64,000 bases of DNA from Pseudomonas putida (GCF_022627325.1 NZ_JAETZZ010000014.1:62001-126000); one strand, 5' to 3'; positions 52,640 to 61,695 are shown, numbered from the stretch's first letter. Program-made: numbers and translations. Notes: generated from the letters alone by a model not told the origin.

Positions 52640-52673
52640 GCGCTGCCCGCCAGAGCCTTCCCCTATTCAACGA
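52640..52673 (+). repeat. Boundary repeat copy 3
   Basis: GCGCTGCCCGCCAGAGCCTT then CCCCTATTCAACGA, followed by a small GC hairpin as in copy 1. Marks the gap between two minus-strand genes. Confidence 0.65.
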
Positions 52674-52713
52674 TAACGCCTCCCCGGCGAGGGCGGTGCC
52701 TGCAATGGGCACA

Positions 52714-52935
52714 CTACCTTTTCATCCGGATCCGCTTCCGCTCAGCGCGCTCTTGAAATTGATCCCAGTCGAAGTTGATCATGGATGACAGCAGCTTCAG
52801 ATCATCGTAAACCTTGAATGTCGCCTCCGTAGTTGGCGTCGTGGCCATGTATTTCTCAACTTCATAGTGCATTTTATAAAGTGAGCCCATCAAGCCGCTG
52901 TAGTACGTGAGGGACCAAAAAACGCACAGGCACAA
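52714..52935 (-). CDS. Hypothetical small membrane-anchored protein
   Basis: Up to 73 residues with a TTG start; internal ATGs at 52890 and 52872 are alternatives and none has a good ribosome site. The N-terminal part (CLCVFWSLTYYSGLMGSLY) is a membrane segment and the rest is charged (FQERAERKRIRMKR). Low GC. The open frame begins in the terminator after the tRNA-Ser fragment, so the true start is doubtful. Confidence 0.4.
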   Translation of the reverse strand: MCLCVFWSLTYYSGLMGSLYKMHYEVEKYMATTPTTEATFKVYDDLKLLSSMINFDWDQFQERAERKRIRMKR

Positions 52936-52957
52936 AAAAGCCCGAAAAATCAGGGCT
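52934..52957 (-). terminator. Intrinsic terminator behind the tRNA-Ser fragment
   Basis: On the minus strand AGCCC-TGATTTTTC-GGGCT then TTTTTT. It sits directly downstream of the CCA end of the tRNA-Ser fragment, as a native tRNA terminator would. Confidence 0.7.
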
Positions 52958-52971
52958 CTGATGAAAATTTG

Positions 52972-52996
52972 TGGCGGAAGCGTAGGGATTCGAACC
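52972..52996 (-). tRNA. 3' fragment of a tRNA-Ser gene (T-arm and acceptor end), attachment-site-like
   Basis: Reads GGTTCGAATCCCTACGCTTC then CGCCA on the minus strand: T-loop, T-stem and acceptor 3' strand of a tRNA-Ser (UGA type) including CCA. The 5' part is missing and the sequence beyond does not fold into a tRNA. Such 25-bp tRNA ends are typical attachment sites left by integrative elements. Confidence 0.7.
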
Positions 52997-53154
52997 TTCC
53001 AGCCGTTGCCCCCTCTCGGCTAATCGCCATTTCGCATGAGCTGATGCAAATGCCCAAGACTCTGTCGTTTCTGAATTCTTGACTAACGGTAATTGAAATT
53101 CGGTGGGGCAAAAAGTTGGGCAAAATTGCTAACCACGAAAAAGCGGACAGCCAT

Positions 53155-53192
53155 AAAAAAATCCAGCCACCGCTAAGTGACTGGATTTTTTT
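53155..53192. terminator. Bidirectional intrinsic terminator after tRNA-Pro
   Basis: AAAAAAATCCAG-N14-CTGGATTTTTTT, perfect arms with A and T runs, 9 bp beyond the tRNA-Pro CCA end on the minus strand. Confidence 0.85.
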
Positions 53193-53201
53193 GGAGTTTT
53201 T

Positions 53202-53278
53202 TGGTCGGGACGGAGTGATTCGAACACTCGACCCCTTGCACCCCATGCAAGTGCGCTACCGGGCTGCGCTACGCCCCG
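53202..53278 (-). tRNA. tRNA-Pro (anticodon GGG)
   Basis: 77 nt with encoded CCA. Acceptor arms CGGGGCG and CGTCCCG pair (one G-U); the anticodon stem is CTTGC/GCAAG with loop ATGGGGT, anticodon GGG (53242-53244); T-arm has GTTCGAATC. It borders the phage-like island and is a plausible integration target. Its 5' side faces the merR-ihfA cluster. Confidence 0.95.
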
Positions 53279-53375
53279 ACTACATTCTCATAACCTCTGA
53301 GAACGATGAAGAATCTACCCTAACCTTTTGATAAATGGAAGCTTTTTTTCAAAAATTTCCATTCATCGGCCAAAC

Positions 53376-53732
53376 TCACTTCTTCAACACCACCAGCACA
53401 TCCTCCAACTCGACAATCATCTGCCGAATCAGCTGCTTGTACTGGCTTGACTCATCCTTCACCTCATCACTGGAGAGCCGCAACCGCGCCCCGCCAATGG
53501 TGAACCCCTGGTCATACAGCAGCGCGCGAATCTGGCGGATCATCAGCACGTCTTGGCGCTGGTAATACCGCCGGTTGCCCCGCCGCTTCACAGGGTTGAG
53601 CTGAGGGAACTCCTGCTCCCAATACCGCAGCACGTGTGGCTTTACGGCACACAACTCGCTGACTTCACCAATGGTGAAGTAGCGTTTGCCCGGTATGGGG
53701 GGCAGTTCGTCGTTATGGCTTGGTTCCAGCAT
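53376..53732 (-). CDS. MerR-family regulator next to ihfA
   Basis: 118 residues from ATG 53732, overlapping the ihfA stop region by 20 bp. MerR helix-turn-helix: [40 protein letters not shown]; short C-terminal helix and no metal-binding Cys, as in the CarA/YcgE-like small MerRs found after ihfA in pseudomonads. Target unknown. Last gene of the thrS-ihfA cluster. Confidence 0.88.
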
Positions 53733-54015
53733 AGGCCTCAACCCGGGCCTTCAACTTCTGCCCTGGACGAAAGGTGACGACGCGCCGTGCAGTGATCGGG
53801 ATCTCTTCCCCTGTTTTGGGGTTGCGGCCCGGCCGCTGGCGTTTGTCGCGAAGGTCGAAGTTGCCGAAACCGGACAACTTGACCTGCTCGTTCTCTTCAA
53901 GTGCGTGCCGAATTTCTTCAAAAAACAGCTCGACCAACTCCTTGGCCTCACGCTTGTTAAGCCCCAGCTCCTCGTACAGCCTTTCGGCCATCTCAGCTTT
54001 CGTCAGAGCACCCAT
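53713..54015 (-). CDS. ihfA: Integration host factor subunit alpha
   Basis: 100 residues. HU/IHF fold with [40 protein letters not shown] (beta arm start) and [20 protein letters not shown] carrying the DNA-intercalating Pro. Pairs with IhfB to bend DNA. 4 bp after pheT. Confidence 0.97.
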
Positions 54016-54019
54016 GCCG

Positions 54020-56401
54020 TTATTTCCTTAACGTGGTGTTCAACCTTTGTTCAAGCGAGGTGAGGATATTGTGCAGGGTAGTGTTCACCTCATCGTCGTT
54101 AAGAGTGCGCGATGGATGCTGCCAGGTCAAGCCGACGGCCAGGCTTTTTCTATCAGGATCAATACCTTTACCCTGGTAGACGTCAAACAGCCTGAGGTCT
54201 GTAAGCCATTCGCCTGCATTGTCACGAATTACTTCAAGCACGGCGCTGGCGGCGACATCACGGCCGGCGATCAGGGCCAGGTCGCGACGGGTTTCCGGGA
54301 ACTTGGAGAGCTCGCTGAATTTCGGCAGGCGACCTTCGACCACATCACCCAACACCAGCTCGAAGACGAACACCGGGCGGTCCAGGCCCAGGGCCTTGGC
54401 GACTTCCGGGTGGAGGGCACCGAGGTAGCCGACTTCCTTGCCGTCGCGCTGGATGACAGCGGTCTGGCCTGGGTGCAGGGCGGGGTGTTTGCCGGCGGCG
54501 AAGGTGAAGTCGCTCAGGGCGCCCGAGTAGCCCAGCAAGGCTTCGACGTCTGCCTTTACATCGAAGAAGTCGATGCTGTCACGGCCGTTGGCCCAGCCTT
54601 CTGGCAGACGGCTGCCGGTGACGACGCCGGCGATCATCGGCTGCTGCTTCAGGTCACCCAGCTGGCCGACGAAGCGCAGGCCGCTTTCGAACAGGCGCAC
54701 GCGGTCTTGCTGGCGGTTGAGGTTGTGCTGCATGGCTTTGACCAGGCCTGGCCACAGCGAGGCGCGCATGGCGGCCATGTCGCTGGAGATAGGGTTGGCC
54801 AGCAGCAGCGGCTCTACACCAGGGGTGAACAGCTCGAACAGCTTCGGGTCGATGAAGCTGTAGGTGATGGCTTCCTGGTAGCCGCGGGCGACCAGCAGGC
54901 GGCGCAGGTTGGGCAACTCACCGCGGGTTTCCGGGTTGGCCTTGGGCGCCAGGCGCGCTTGTGGGTAACGCACTGGCAGGCTGTTGTAGCCGTGCAGGCG
55001 GGCCAGCTCTTCGATCAGGTCGACTTCCAGGCTGATGTCGAACCGGTGGCTTGGCACCTTGACGGTCCACTCCCCTGCCCCGCTGGCCGTGGTGGTCAGC
55101 TCCAGGGCGTTGAGCATCTGCTCGACCTGGGCGGCCTGCAACTCCATGCCGAGCATCTGGGTGATGCGTTCGGCGCGCAGGGTCACCGGGGCGACCTGCG
55201 GCAGGTGCTGTTCACTCACGGCTTCGATGATGGGGCCGGCTTCGCCGCCGACAATCTCCAGCACCAGCGCGGTAGCGCGCTCCATGGCTTCGCGGGCCAG
55301 TTGCGAGTCGACGCCGCGCTCGTAGCGGTGCGAGGCGTCGGTGTGCAGGCCGTATGAACGGGCCTTGCCAGCAACGGCGATCGGCTCGAAGAAGGCGCTT
55401 TCGAGGAACAGGTCGCGGGTTTTTTCGGTGTTGACGCCGCTGTGCTCGCCACCCATCACGCCGGCAATGGCCAGGGCACGGGTATGGTCGGCGATGACCA
55501 GGGTGTCGGCGCGCAGGGCGACTTCCTGGCCGTCGAGCAGCACGAGCTTCTCGCCCTCTTCGGCCATGCGTACGCGGATGCCGCCATTGATTTCGGCAAG
55601 GTCGAAGGCGTGCATCGGCTGGCCAAGTTCGAGCATCACGTAGTTGGTGATGTCGACAGCGGCGTCGATGCTGCGCACGTCGCTGCGGCGCAGGCGTTCA
55701 ACCATCCACAGCGGGGTGGGCTTGCTGAGGTCGACGTTGCGGATAACGCGGCCCAGGTAGCGTGGGCACACGGCTGGGGCACTGACCTCGACCGGGCGCA
55801 CTTCATCGTGGGCAGCCGGTACGGCCGGCACCACAGGGCGGGTGACCGGTACGTTGTACAGGGCGCTGACGTCGCGGGCCAGGCCCGCCAGCGACAGGCA
55901 GTCACCGCGGTTGGGGGTCAGGCCGATTTCGATGCTGGCGTCGTCCAGGTTCAGGTACTGGCGAATGTCTTCGCCTACCGGGGCGTCGCCAGCCAGTTCG
56001 AGCAGACCGTCGTTTTCTTCGCTGATCTGCAGCTCTGCTGCCGAGCACAGCATGCCGAAAGATTCGACGCCGCGCAGCTTGGCCTTCTTGATCTTGAAGT
56101 CGCCCGGCAGTTCGGCACCGATCATGGCGAACGGGATCTTGATGCCGGCGCGCGCGTTGGGGGCGCCGCAGACGACCTGGAAGGTTTCCTGGCCGTTGCT
56201 GACCTGGCAGACGCGCAGTTTGTCGGCGTCGGGGTGTTGTTCGGTGGCGAGGATTTCGCCCACGACGATGCCGCTGAACTGGCCGGCAGCGGGGGTTACG
56301 CTGTCGACTTCAAGGCCGGCCATGGACAGGCGGGCGACCAGTTCATCACGGGAGACTTGCGGGTTTACCCAACCGCGCAGCCACTGTTCACTGAATTTCA
56401 T
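54020..56401 (-). CDS. pheT: Phenylalanyl-tRNA synthetase beta subunit
   Basis: 793 residues, full length. N-terminal tRNA-binding OB domain ([20 protein letters not shown]), B3/B4 editing region, B5, and the C-terminal anticodon-binding ferredoxin-fold ([12 protein letters not shown] to [12 protein letters not shown]). Forms the alpha2-beta2 enzyme with PheS. AGGAGA upstream of the ATG; 31 bp after pheS. Confidence 0.97.
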
Positions 56402-56432
56402 GCTGTTCTCCTGAAAGTTGCGTCGATTGGGC

Positions 56433-57449
56433 CTAGCGGAATTGGGCTAAGAACCGCAGGTCGTTGTCGAAGAACAGACGCAAATCGTTGACGCCGTAGC
56501 GCAGCATGGCCAGGCGCTCGGCACCCATGCCGAAAGCGAAGCCCTGGAATTCTTCAGGGTCGATGCCGGACATGCGCAGCACGTTCGGGTGCACCATGCC
56601 GCAGCCCAGCACTTCCAGCCAGCCGGTTTGCTTGCACACGCGGCAGCCTTTGCCGGAACACATCACGCACTGGATGTCGACTTCGGCGGACGGCTCGGTG
56701 AAGGGGAAGAACGACGGGCGGAAGCGCACGGCCAGTTCTTTTTCAAAGAACACGCGCAGGAACTCTTCGATGGTGCCCTTGAGGTCGGCAAAGTTGATGT
56801 CGCGATCGATCAGCAGGCCTTCGACCTGGTGGAACATCGGCGAGTGGGTGATATCCGAGTCGCAGCGGTAAACGCGGCCCGGGCACACAATGCGGATGGG
56901 CGGCTGAGTGGACTCCATGGTCCGCACCTGCACCGGCGAGGTGTGGGTGCGCAGCAGCATGTTGGCATTGAAGTAGAAGGTGTCGTGCATCGCCCGGGCC
57001 GGGTGGTGGCCAGGGATGTTGAGCGCTTCGAAGTTGTGGTAGTCGTCTTCGACCTCGGGCCCTTCGGCGATGCCGTAGCCGATGTGGGTGAAGAACTGCT
57101 CGATGCGTTCGAGGGTACGGGTGATCGGGTGCAGGCCACCGGTGGCCTGGCCACGGCCTGGCAGGGTCACATCAATGCATTCGGCGGCCAAGCGAGCGCT
57201 GAGCTCGGCTTCTTCAAAGGCTGCCTTGCGTGCGTTGAGCACTTCGGTGACGCGCTCTTTGGCGTCATTGATCAGCGCGCCGACTTTCGGGCGCTCTTCG
57301 GCTGGCAGGTTGCCCAGGGTCTTCATCACCTGGGTCAGTTCGCCTTTCTTGCCCAGATACTGAACCCGGATCTGTTCCAGGGCATTGATGTCTTCAGCGC
57401 GCTCCACGGCCTCAAGGGCTTGGGAGACCAGCGCGTCCAGGTTTTCCAT
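56433..57449 (-). CDS. pheS: Phenylalanyl-tRNA synthetase alpha subunit
   Basis: 338 residues. N-terminal coiled coil (to about 85), then class II core with motif 2 ([25 protein letters not shown]) and motif 3 [17 protein letters not shown]. Charges tRNA-Phe with PheT. Preceded by a terminator-type hairpin in the 110-bp gap after rplT. Confidence 0.97.
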
Positions 57450-57466
57450 GTACAGACTCCAGATAC

Positions 57467-57503
57467 GAAAATAGGGGAAGAGCTTTGAAGGCTCTTCCCC
57501 TAT
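57467..57503 (-). terminator. Terminator/attenuator between rplT and pheS
   Basis: Minus strand ATAGGGGAAGAGC-CTTCAAA-GCTCTTCCCCTAT then TTTTCG: a perfect 13-bp stem, 18 bp before the pheS ATG. A second imperfect hairpin (CCGGCAGC/GCTGTCGG) lies upstream and could be part of an attenuation system, but no Phe-rich leader peptide is visible. Confidence 0.75.
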
Positions 57504-57559
57504 CGATGACGTTTTACACCCGACAGCACAGAGCGCTGCCGGATGATTGTCGTGGGTAC

Positions 57560-57916
57560 TTAAGCCAGAACGGCTTTAGCTTTCTCGACAATTGCAGCAA
57601 ACGCCGCTTTTTCGTTCACTGCCAGGTCAGCCAGAACCTTACGGTCGATTTCGATCGACGCCTTTTTCAGGCCAGCAATCAGACGGCTGTAAGACAGACC
57701 GTTGGTGCGGGCACCGGCGTTGATACGAGCGATCCACAGTGCGCGGAACTGACGCTTCTTCTGGCGACGGTCGCGGTAGGCGTATTGGCCTGCCTTGATG
57801 ACTGCCTGCTTGGCTACGCGGAATACGCGCGAGCGTGCACCGTAGTAACCTTTAGCCAGTTTCAGAATTTTTTTGTGACGCTTACGAGCGATAACGCCGC
57901 GCTTTACACGAGCCAT
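57560..57916 (-). CDS. rplT: 50S ribosomal protein L20
   Basis: 118 residues: basic N-terminal tail ([20 protein letters not shown]), [20 protein letters not shown], and the C-terminal [20 protein letters not shown] that binds 23S rRNA. Assembles early into the large subunit; in enterobacteria it also represses rpmI-rplT translation. 28 bp after rpmI. Confidence 0.98.
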
Positions 57917-57944
57917 GAGTAACTTCCTCTATCTTTGACCAGAA

Positions 57945-58139
57945 TTAACGAACGCGCAGCATGCGCGCGACTTTCGCGACGTCAGACGGGTGCAGCAAGC
58001 TGCTACCACGCAGTTGACGCTTACGCTTGGTCGACATTTTGGTCAGGATGTGGCTCTTGAAAGCGTGCTTGTGCTTGAAGCCGGTAGCGGTCTTCAGGAA
58101 GCGCTTTGCAGCACCGCTCTTGGTTTTCATTTTTGGCAT
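57945..58139 (-). CDS. rpmI: 50S ribosomal protein L35
   Basis: 64 residues from ATG 58139 (MPKMKTKSGAAKRF), the conserved start; codons before it are not conserved. Very basic, ends VAKVARMLRVR. Follows infC by 60 bp. Confidence 0.97.
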   Translation of the reverse strand: MPKMKTKSGAAKRFLKTATGFKHKHAFKSHILTKMSTKRKRQLRGSSLLHPSDVAKVARMLRVR

Positions 58140-58199
58140 GTTGGAACTCCGCATTCGATAAAATTACACATAATCATCAGGCCTGCCGTGCCCGGGAGA

Positions 58200-58745
58200 T
58201 TACTTCTTTTTCTTGGGGGCGATGACCATCATAAGTTGGCGTCCTTCCATCTTCGGATGCTGTTCGACGGTGCCGTATTCGGCGAGGTCAGCTTCAACCC
58301 GCTTCAACAGCTCCATACCCAGCTCCTGGTGGGCCATCTCACGACCACGGAATCTCAGAGAGATCTTGGCCTTGTCCCCATCGGTAAGGAAACGTACCAG
58401 GTTGCGTAGTTTTACCTGGTAATCCCCATCCTCCGTCCCTGGACGAAACTTGATTTCTTTGATCTGGATCTGCTTCTGGTTTTTCTTGGCTTCGTTAGCC
58501 TGCTTCTTCTTTTCGAAGAGGTGCTTGCCGTAGTCCATGACCTTGCAGACAGGCGGTACCGCGTCTGCAGAGATTTCAACCAGGTCCAGCTTCGCTTCAT
58601 CAGCGATACGCAGCGCTTCATCAATCGAGACGATGCCAACCTGCTCGCCGTCTGCGCCAATTAACCGAACCTCGCGGGCCGAGATATTCTCGTTGATCGG
58701 GGCCTTCGGTGCAGCACGTTTATCGTTTCTCATTTCACGCTTAAT
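58200..58745 (-). CDS. infC: Translation initiation factor IF-3, probably with an AUU start
   Basis: About 181 residues: N-domain PINENISAREVRLIGADGEQ, linker EKKKQANEAKKNQKQIQIKE, C-domain KFRPGTEDGDYQVKLRN to APKKKK. The usual ATG call (58751) overlaps the thrS stop and has GGAG only 2 nt away; ATT at 58743-58745 (codon 3 of that frame) has GGAG at 8 nt and gives an N-terminus like E. coli IF-3, which starts at AUU for autoregulation. The start is therefore placed at ATT. Confidence 0.9.
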   Translation of the reverse strand: MKREMRNDKRAAPKAPINENISAREVRLIGADGEQVGIVSIDEALRIADEAKLDLVEISADAVPPVCKVMDYGKHLFEKKKQANEAKKNQKQIQIKEIKFRPGTEDGDYQVKLRNLVRFLTDGDKAKISLRFRGREMAHQELGMELLKRVEADLAEYGTVEQHPKMEGRQLMMVIAPKKKK

Positions 58746-58750
58746 AGTCA

Positions 58751-60673
58751 TTACTCCGATTCTTGGCGACCACGCCGGGAAACCGCATGTGTCAGAAGCT
58801 CAACGAACTGGGCGACGGGCATGGAGCCCAGGTCTGCACCTTCGCGAGTACGCACAGCGACGGTTTGCGTTTCGACTTCGCGGTCCCCTATAACCAAAAG
58901 GTACGGGACCTTGAGCAAAGTATGCTCGCGGATTTTAAAGCCGATCTTCTCATTTCTCAAGTCCGACTTGGCACGGAAACCGCTACCGTTCAGAGATTTC
59001 TCAACCTGAAGGGCGAAATCCGCCTGTTTGTCGGTGATGTTCATGATCACGGCCTGGGTCGGTGCCAGCCACGCCGGGAACACGCCGGCATAATGCTCGA
59101 TGAGCATGCCGATGAACCGCTCGAACGAGCCGAGGATCGCGCGGTGCAGCATCACCGGGCGCTTGCGCGCGTTATCTTCGGCGATGTAGCTGGCATCCAG
59201 GCGCTCCGGCAGGTTCGGGTCGTACTGCAGGGTACCACACTGCCAGTTACGGCCCAGGCAGTCGCGCAGGGTGAATTCGATTTTCGGGCCGTAGAAGGCA
59301 CCTTCACCTGGCTGGTATTCCCACTCCAGGCCGGATTCGTTCAGGGCGTCGGCCAGTGCACCTTCGGCACGGTCCCAAAGCTCTTCGGAGCCCACGCGCT
59401 TGGCGGGACGGGTGGAGAGCTTCATGGCGACGTCGGTGAAACCGAAGTCCTTGTACACGTCCAGGGTCAGCTTGATGAAGTCGGCGGCTTCTTTCTTCAC
59501 CTGGTCTTCGGTGCAGAAGATGTGCGCGTCGTCCTGCACGAAGCCACGCACGCGCATGATGCCGTGCAACGCGCCGGACGGCTCGTTCCGGTGGCAGGCA
59601 CCGAACTCGGCCAGGCGCAGCGGCAGGTCGCGGTACGACTTCAGGCCCTGGTTGAACACCTGCACGTGGCACGGGCAGTTCATCGGCTTGACCGCGTAAT
59701 CACGGCTTTCCGACGACGTGGTGAACATGTTCTCGGCGTAGTTGGACCAGTGGCCGGAACGCTCCCAGAGGATGCGGTCGACAACCTGCGGGGTCTTGAT
59801 TTCCGAATAGCCGTTTTCGCGCTGCACCTGACGCATGTACTGCTCGAGCACCTGGTAGACGGTCCAGCCGTTGGCGTGCCAGAACACCATGCCTGGCGCT
59901 TCTTCCTGCAGGTGGAACAGGTCCAGCTGCTTGCCGATCTTGCGGTGGTCGCGTTTTTCCGCTTCTTCGATGCGCTGGATGTAGGCAGCCAGCTGCTTCT
60001 TGTCAGCCCAGGCGGTACCGTACACACGCTGCAGTTGCTCGTTCCTGGCATCGCCACGCCAGTAGGCGCCGGACAGCTTGGTCAGCTTGAATGCCTTGAG
60101 GAAGCGGGTATTGGGCACGTGCGGGCCGCGGCACATGTCGACGTATTCTTCGTGGTAGTACAGGCCCATGGCCTGCTCGTCTGGCATGTCTTCGACCAGG
60201 CGCAGCTTGTAGTCCTCGCCACGGGCCTTGAACACGTCGATGACTTCGGCACGCGGGGTCATCTTCTTGATGACGTCGTAATCTTTTTCGATCAGCTGCT
60301 GCATGCGCTTTTCGATGGCGGCCAGGTCTTCAGGGGTGAAGGGGCGCTCGTAGGCGATGTCGTAATAGAAGCCTTCGTCGATGACCGGGCCGATGACCAT
60401 CTTGGCGGTCGGGTACAGCTGTTTCACCGCGTGGCCGACCAGGTGGGCGCACGAGTGACGGATGATCTCCAGTCCCTCTTCATCTTTAGGGGTGATGATC
60501 TGCAGGGTGGCGTCGTGGGTGATCAGTTCGCAGGCATCGACCAGCTTGCCGTCGACTTTGCCGGCCACGGTGGCCTTGGCCAGGCCGGCACCGATCGAAG
60601 CGGCGACATCGGCTACGGATACCGCGTGATCAAACGCGCGTTGACTGCCATCGGGAAGAGTAATAGTGGGCAT
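58751..60673 (-). CDS. thrS: Threonyl-tRNA synthetase
   Basis: 640 residues from ATG 60673 (MPTITLPDGSQRAF), preceded by GGAGG. Domains: TGS (1-61), editing domain with HSCAHLVGHAV and the late YVDMCRGPH, class II core with zinc Cys in MNCPCHVQVF, GACHRNEPSGALHGIMRVRGF (motif 2), and C-terminal anticodon domain. Charges tRNA-Thr. Leader holds a tRNA-Thr-like stem-loop. Confidence 0.97.
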   Translation of the reverse strand: MPTITLPDGSQRAFDHAVSVADVAASIGAGLAKATVAGKVDGKLVDACELITHDATLQIITPKDEEGLEIIRHSCAHLVGHAVKQLYPTAKMVIGPVIDEGFYYDIAYERPFTPEDLAAIEKRMQQLIEKDYDVIKKMTPRAEVIDVFKARGEDYKLRLVEDMPDEQAMGLYYHEEYVDMCRGPHVPNTRFLKAFKLTKLSGAYWRGDARNEQLQRVYGTAWADKKQLAAYIQRIEEAEKRDHRKIGKQLDLFHLQEEAPGMVFWHANGWTVYQVLEQYMRQVQRENGYSEIKTPQVVDRILWERSGHWSNYAENMFTTSSESRDYAVKPMNCPCHVQVFNQGLKSYRDLPLRLAEFGACHRNEPSGALHGIMRVRGFVQDDAHIFCTEDQVKKEAADFIKLTLDVYKDFGFTDVAMKLSTRPAKRVGSEELWDRAEGALADALNESGLEWEYQPGEGAFYGPKIEFTLRDCLGRNWQCGTLQYDPNLPERLDASYIAEDNARKRPVMLHRAILGSFERFIGMLIEHYAGVFPAWLAPTQAVIMNITDKQADFALQVEKSLNGSGFRAKSDLRNEKIGFKIREHTLLKVPYLLVIGDREVETQTVAVRTREGADLGSMPVAQFVELLTHAVSRRGRQESE

Positions 60674-60692
60674 GGCGCCTCCTCTCCTAGTG

Positions 60693-60713
60693 GTGACCCC
60701 TACCAAAGGTCAC
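60693..60713 (-). promoter_or_regulatory. thrS translational operator: tRNA-Thr anticodon-arm mimic
   Basis: Minus strand GTGACC-TTTGGTAGG-GGTCAC. With one U-G pair the stem is 7 bp and the loop is exactly 7 nt, UUGGUAG, with GGU at anticodon positions 34-36, U33 before and A37 after, as in tRNA-Thr(GGU). It ends 19 nt before the thrS ATG. In E. coli an equivalent arm lets ThrRS repress its own mRNA. A second symmetric hairpin (CTTCCTT/AAGGAAG, about 60750) lies upstream. Confidence 0.7.
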
Positions 60714-61007
60714 GTGGGTTGGGATGAGCCAGTACAAGATCCGACCTGCCTTCCTTGAAGGAAGCCTGCCTCACAGCGGCAGAAGCCTTTCGGCTTGCCA
60801 GGGGGACCTGAGTGACTGGAAAGTAAAAGATAGTTGCACGCTGCACGTGTGTAGCTGCAAGCCGGGCATGCTAGCACGGGGGTTGCATGGCAGCGCAGAA
60901 ATATTTGGAATTTACGCGGTAGCGGTGAACTTACACGGAAAATTTCCAATCAGACTTTGGGAAGCAACCTACTCTTGATGAGACCTTAACCCAAGGAGTG
61001 TCTGGTT

Positions 61008-61310
61008 ATGCGAGTTCCGTCTCTTCTGGCCCTGGCGGCCGCTGGCGCCCTGCTGCTGCCCACGGCAGCCAACGCTGGCAACTTCCCTGCCGGCAAGGAG
61101 GGTGCCTACATGACGCAATGCAAGCAGGTGGCGCAAAGCCAAGGTGTCGACGCTGCAACTGCAGAGAAGCATTGCTCGTGCGGCGCGCAAGCCATCAAAG
61201 AAAATTTCACCGATAAGGAGATCGAAGACCTGGACAGTAAGGACGGCGTTGACGCCAAGCTGATGCAGAAGGCACAGACCATCGTGCAAGCGGCCTGCAA
61301 GCCGAAATGA
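61008..61310 (+). CDS. Small periplasmic protein, unknown function
   Basis: 100 residues, signal peptide SLLALAAAGALLLPTAANA (cut near 23), then a helical domain with four Cys (QCKQVAQ, HCSCGAQ, QAACKPK) that could form two disulfides or bind a metal/haem-like ligand. AAGGAG 9 nt before the ATG. Conserved-looking in pseudomonads next to the cold-shock gene; function not known. The 330-bp gap before it holds the thrS leader. Confidence 0.8.
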   Translation: MRVPSLLALAAAGALLLPTAANAGNFPAGKEGAYMTQCKQVAQSQGVDAATAEKHCSCGAQAIKENFTDKEIEDLDSKDGVDAKLMQKAQTIVQAACKPK

Positions 61311-61469
61311 GCCATGCGCGGAGGGCTTTCCGGGCTTTATTTGCCCTAGATCAGCATCCTGCGAAGGTAAAAGACGCTACAGGCGCAGAATTAGACTATT
61401 ATGGTGTCCGTGCTCCGTAGCCTCGGCCACATTGCACCACTGAAAATTAAATGTTCTGGAGATTCACCC

Positions 61470-61682
61470 ATGTCCAATCGCCAACAAGGCACCGTCAAAT
61501 GGTTCAATGATGAGAAAGGCTACGGCTTCATCACCCCAGCAGGCGGCGGCGACGACCTGTTCGTTCACTTCAAAGCCATCGAATCCGACGGCTTCAAGAG
61601 CCTGAAAGAAGGCCAGACTGTTTCCTTCGTTGCCGAAAAAGGCCAGAAGGGTATGCAGGCTGCGCAGGTTCGTCCGGAGTAA
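61470..61682 (+). CDS. Cold-shock domain protein (CspA/CapB family)
   Basis: 70 residues from ATG 61470 (MSNRQQGTVKWFNDEKGYGF), CTGGAG upstream. RNP1 KGYGFITP and RNP2 DLFVHF in a single OB fold. Binds single-stranded RNA/DNA as an RNA chaperone. The 160-nt gap before it probably includes a long 5' leader. Confidence 0.95.
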   Translation: MSNRQQGTVKWFNDEKGYGFITPAGGGDDLFVHFKAIESDGFKSLKEGQTVSFVAEKGQKGMQAAQVRPE

Positions 61683-61695
61683 TTCGGATAGCTGT

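Noticed and set aside
53202..53278. tRNA-Pro as the attachment site with a duplicated 3' end
   Set aside because: No second copy of its 3' end was found on the left side of the island; only the tRNA-Ser end is present.
57510..57545. Leader peptide for pheST
   Set aside because: The only short frame here (GTG start) has no Phe codons and no ribosome site.
58763..60727. 654-codon open frame on the plus strand
   Set aside because: Antisense of thrS; no ribosome site or recognisable domain.
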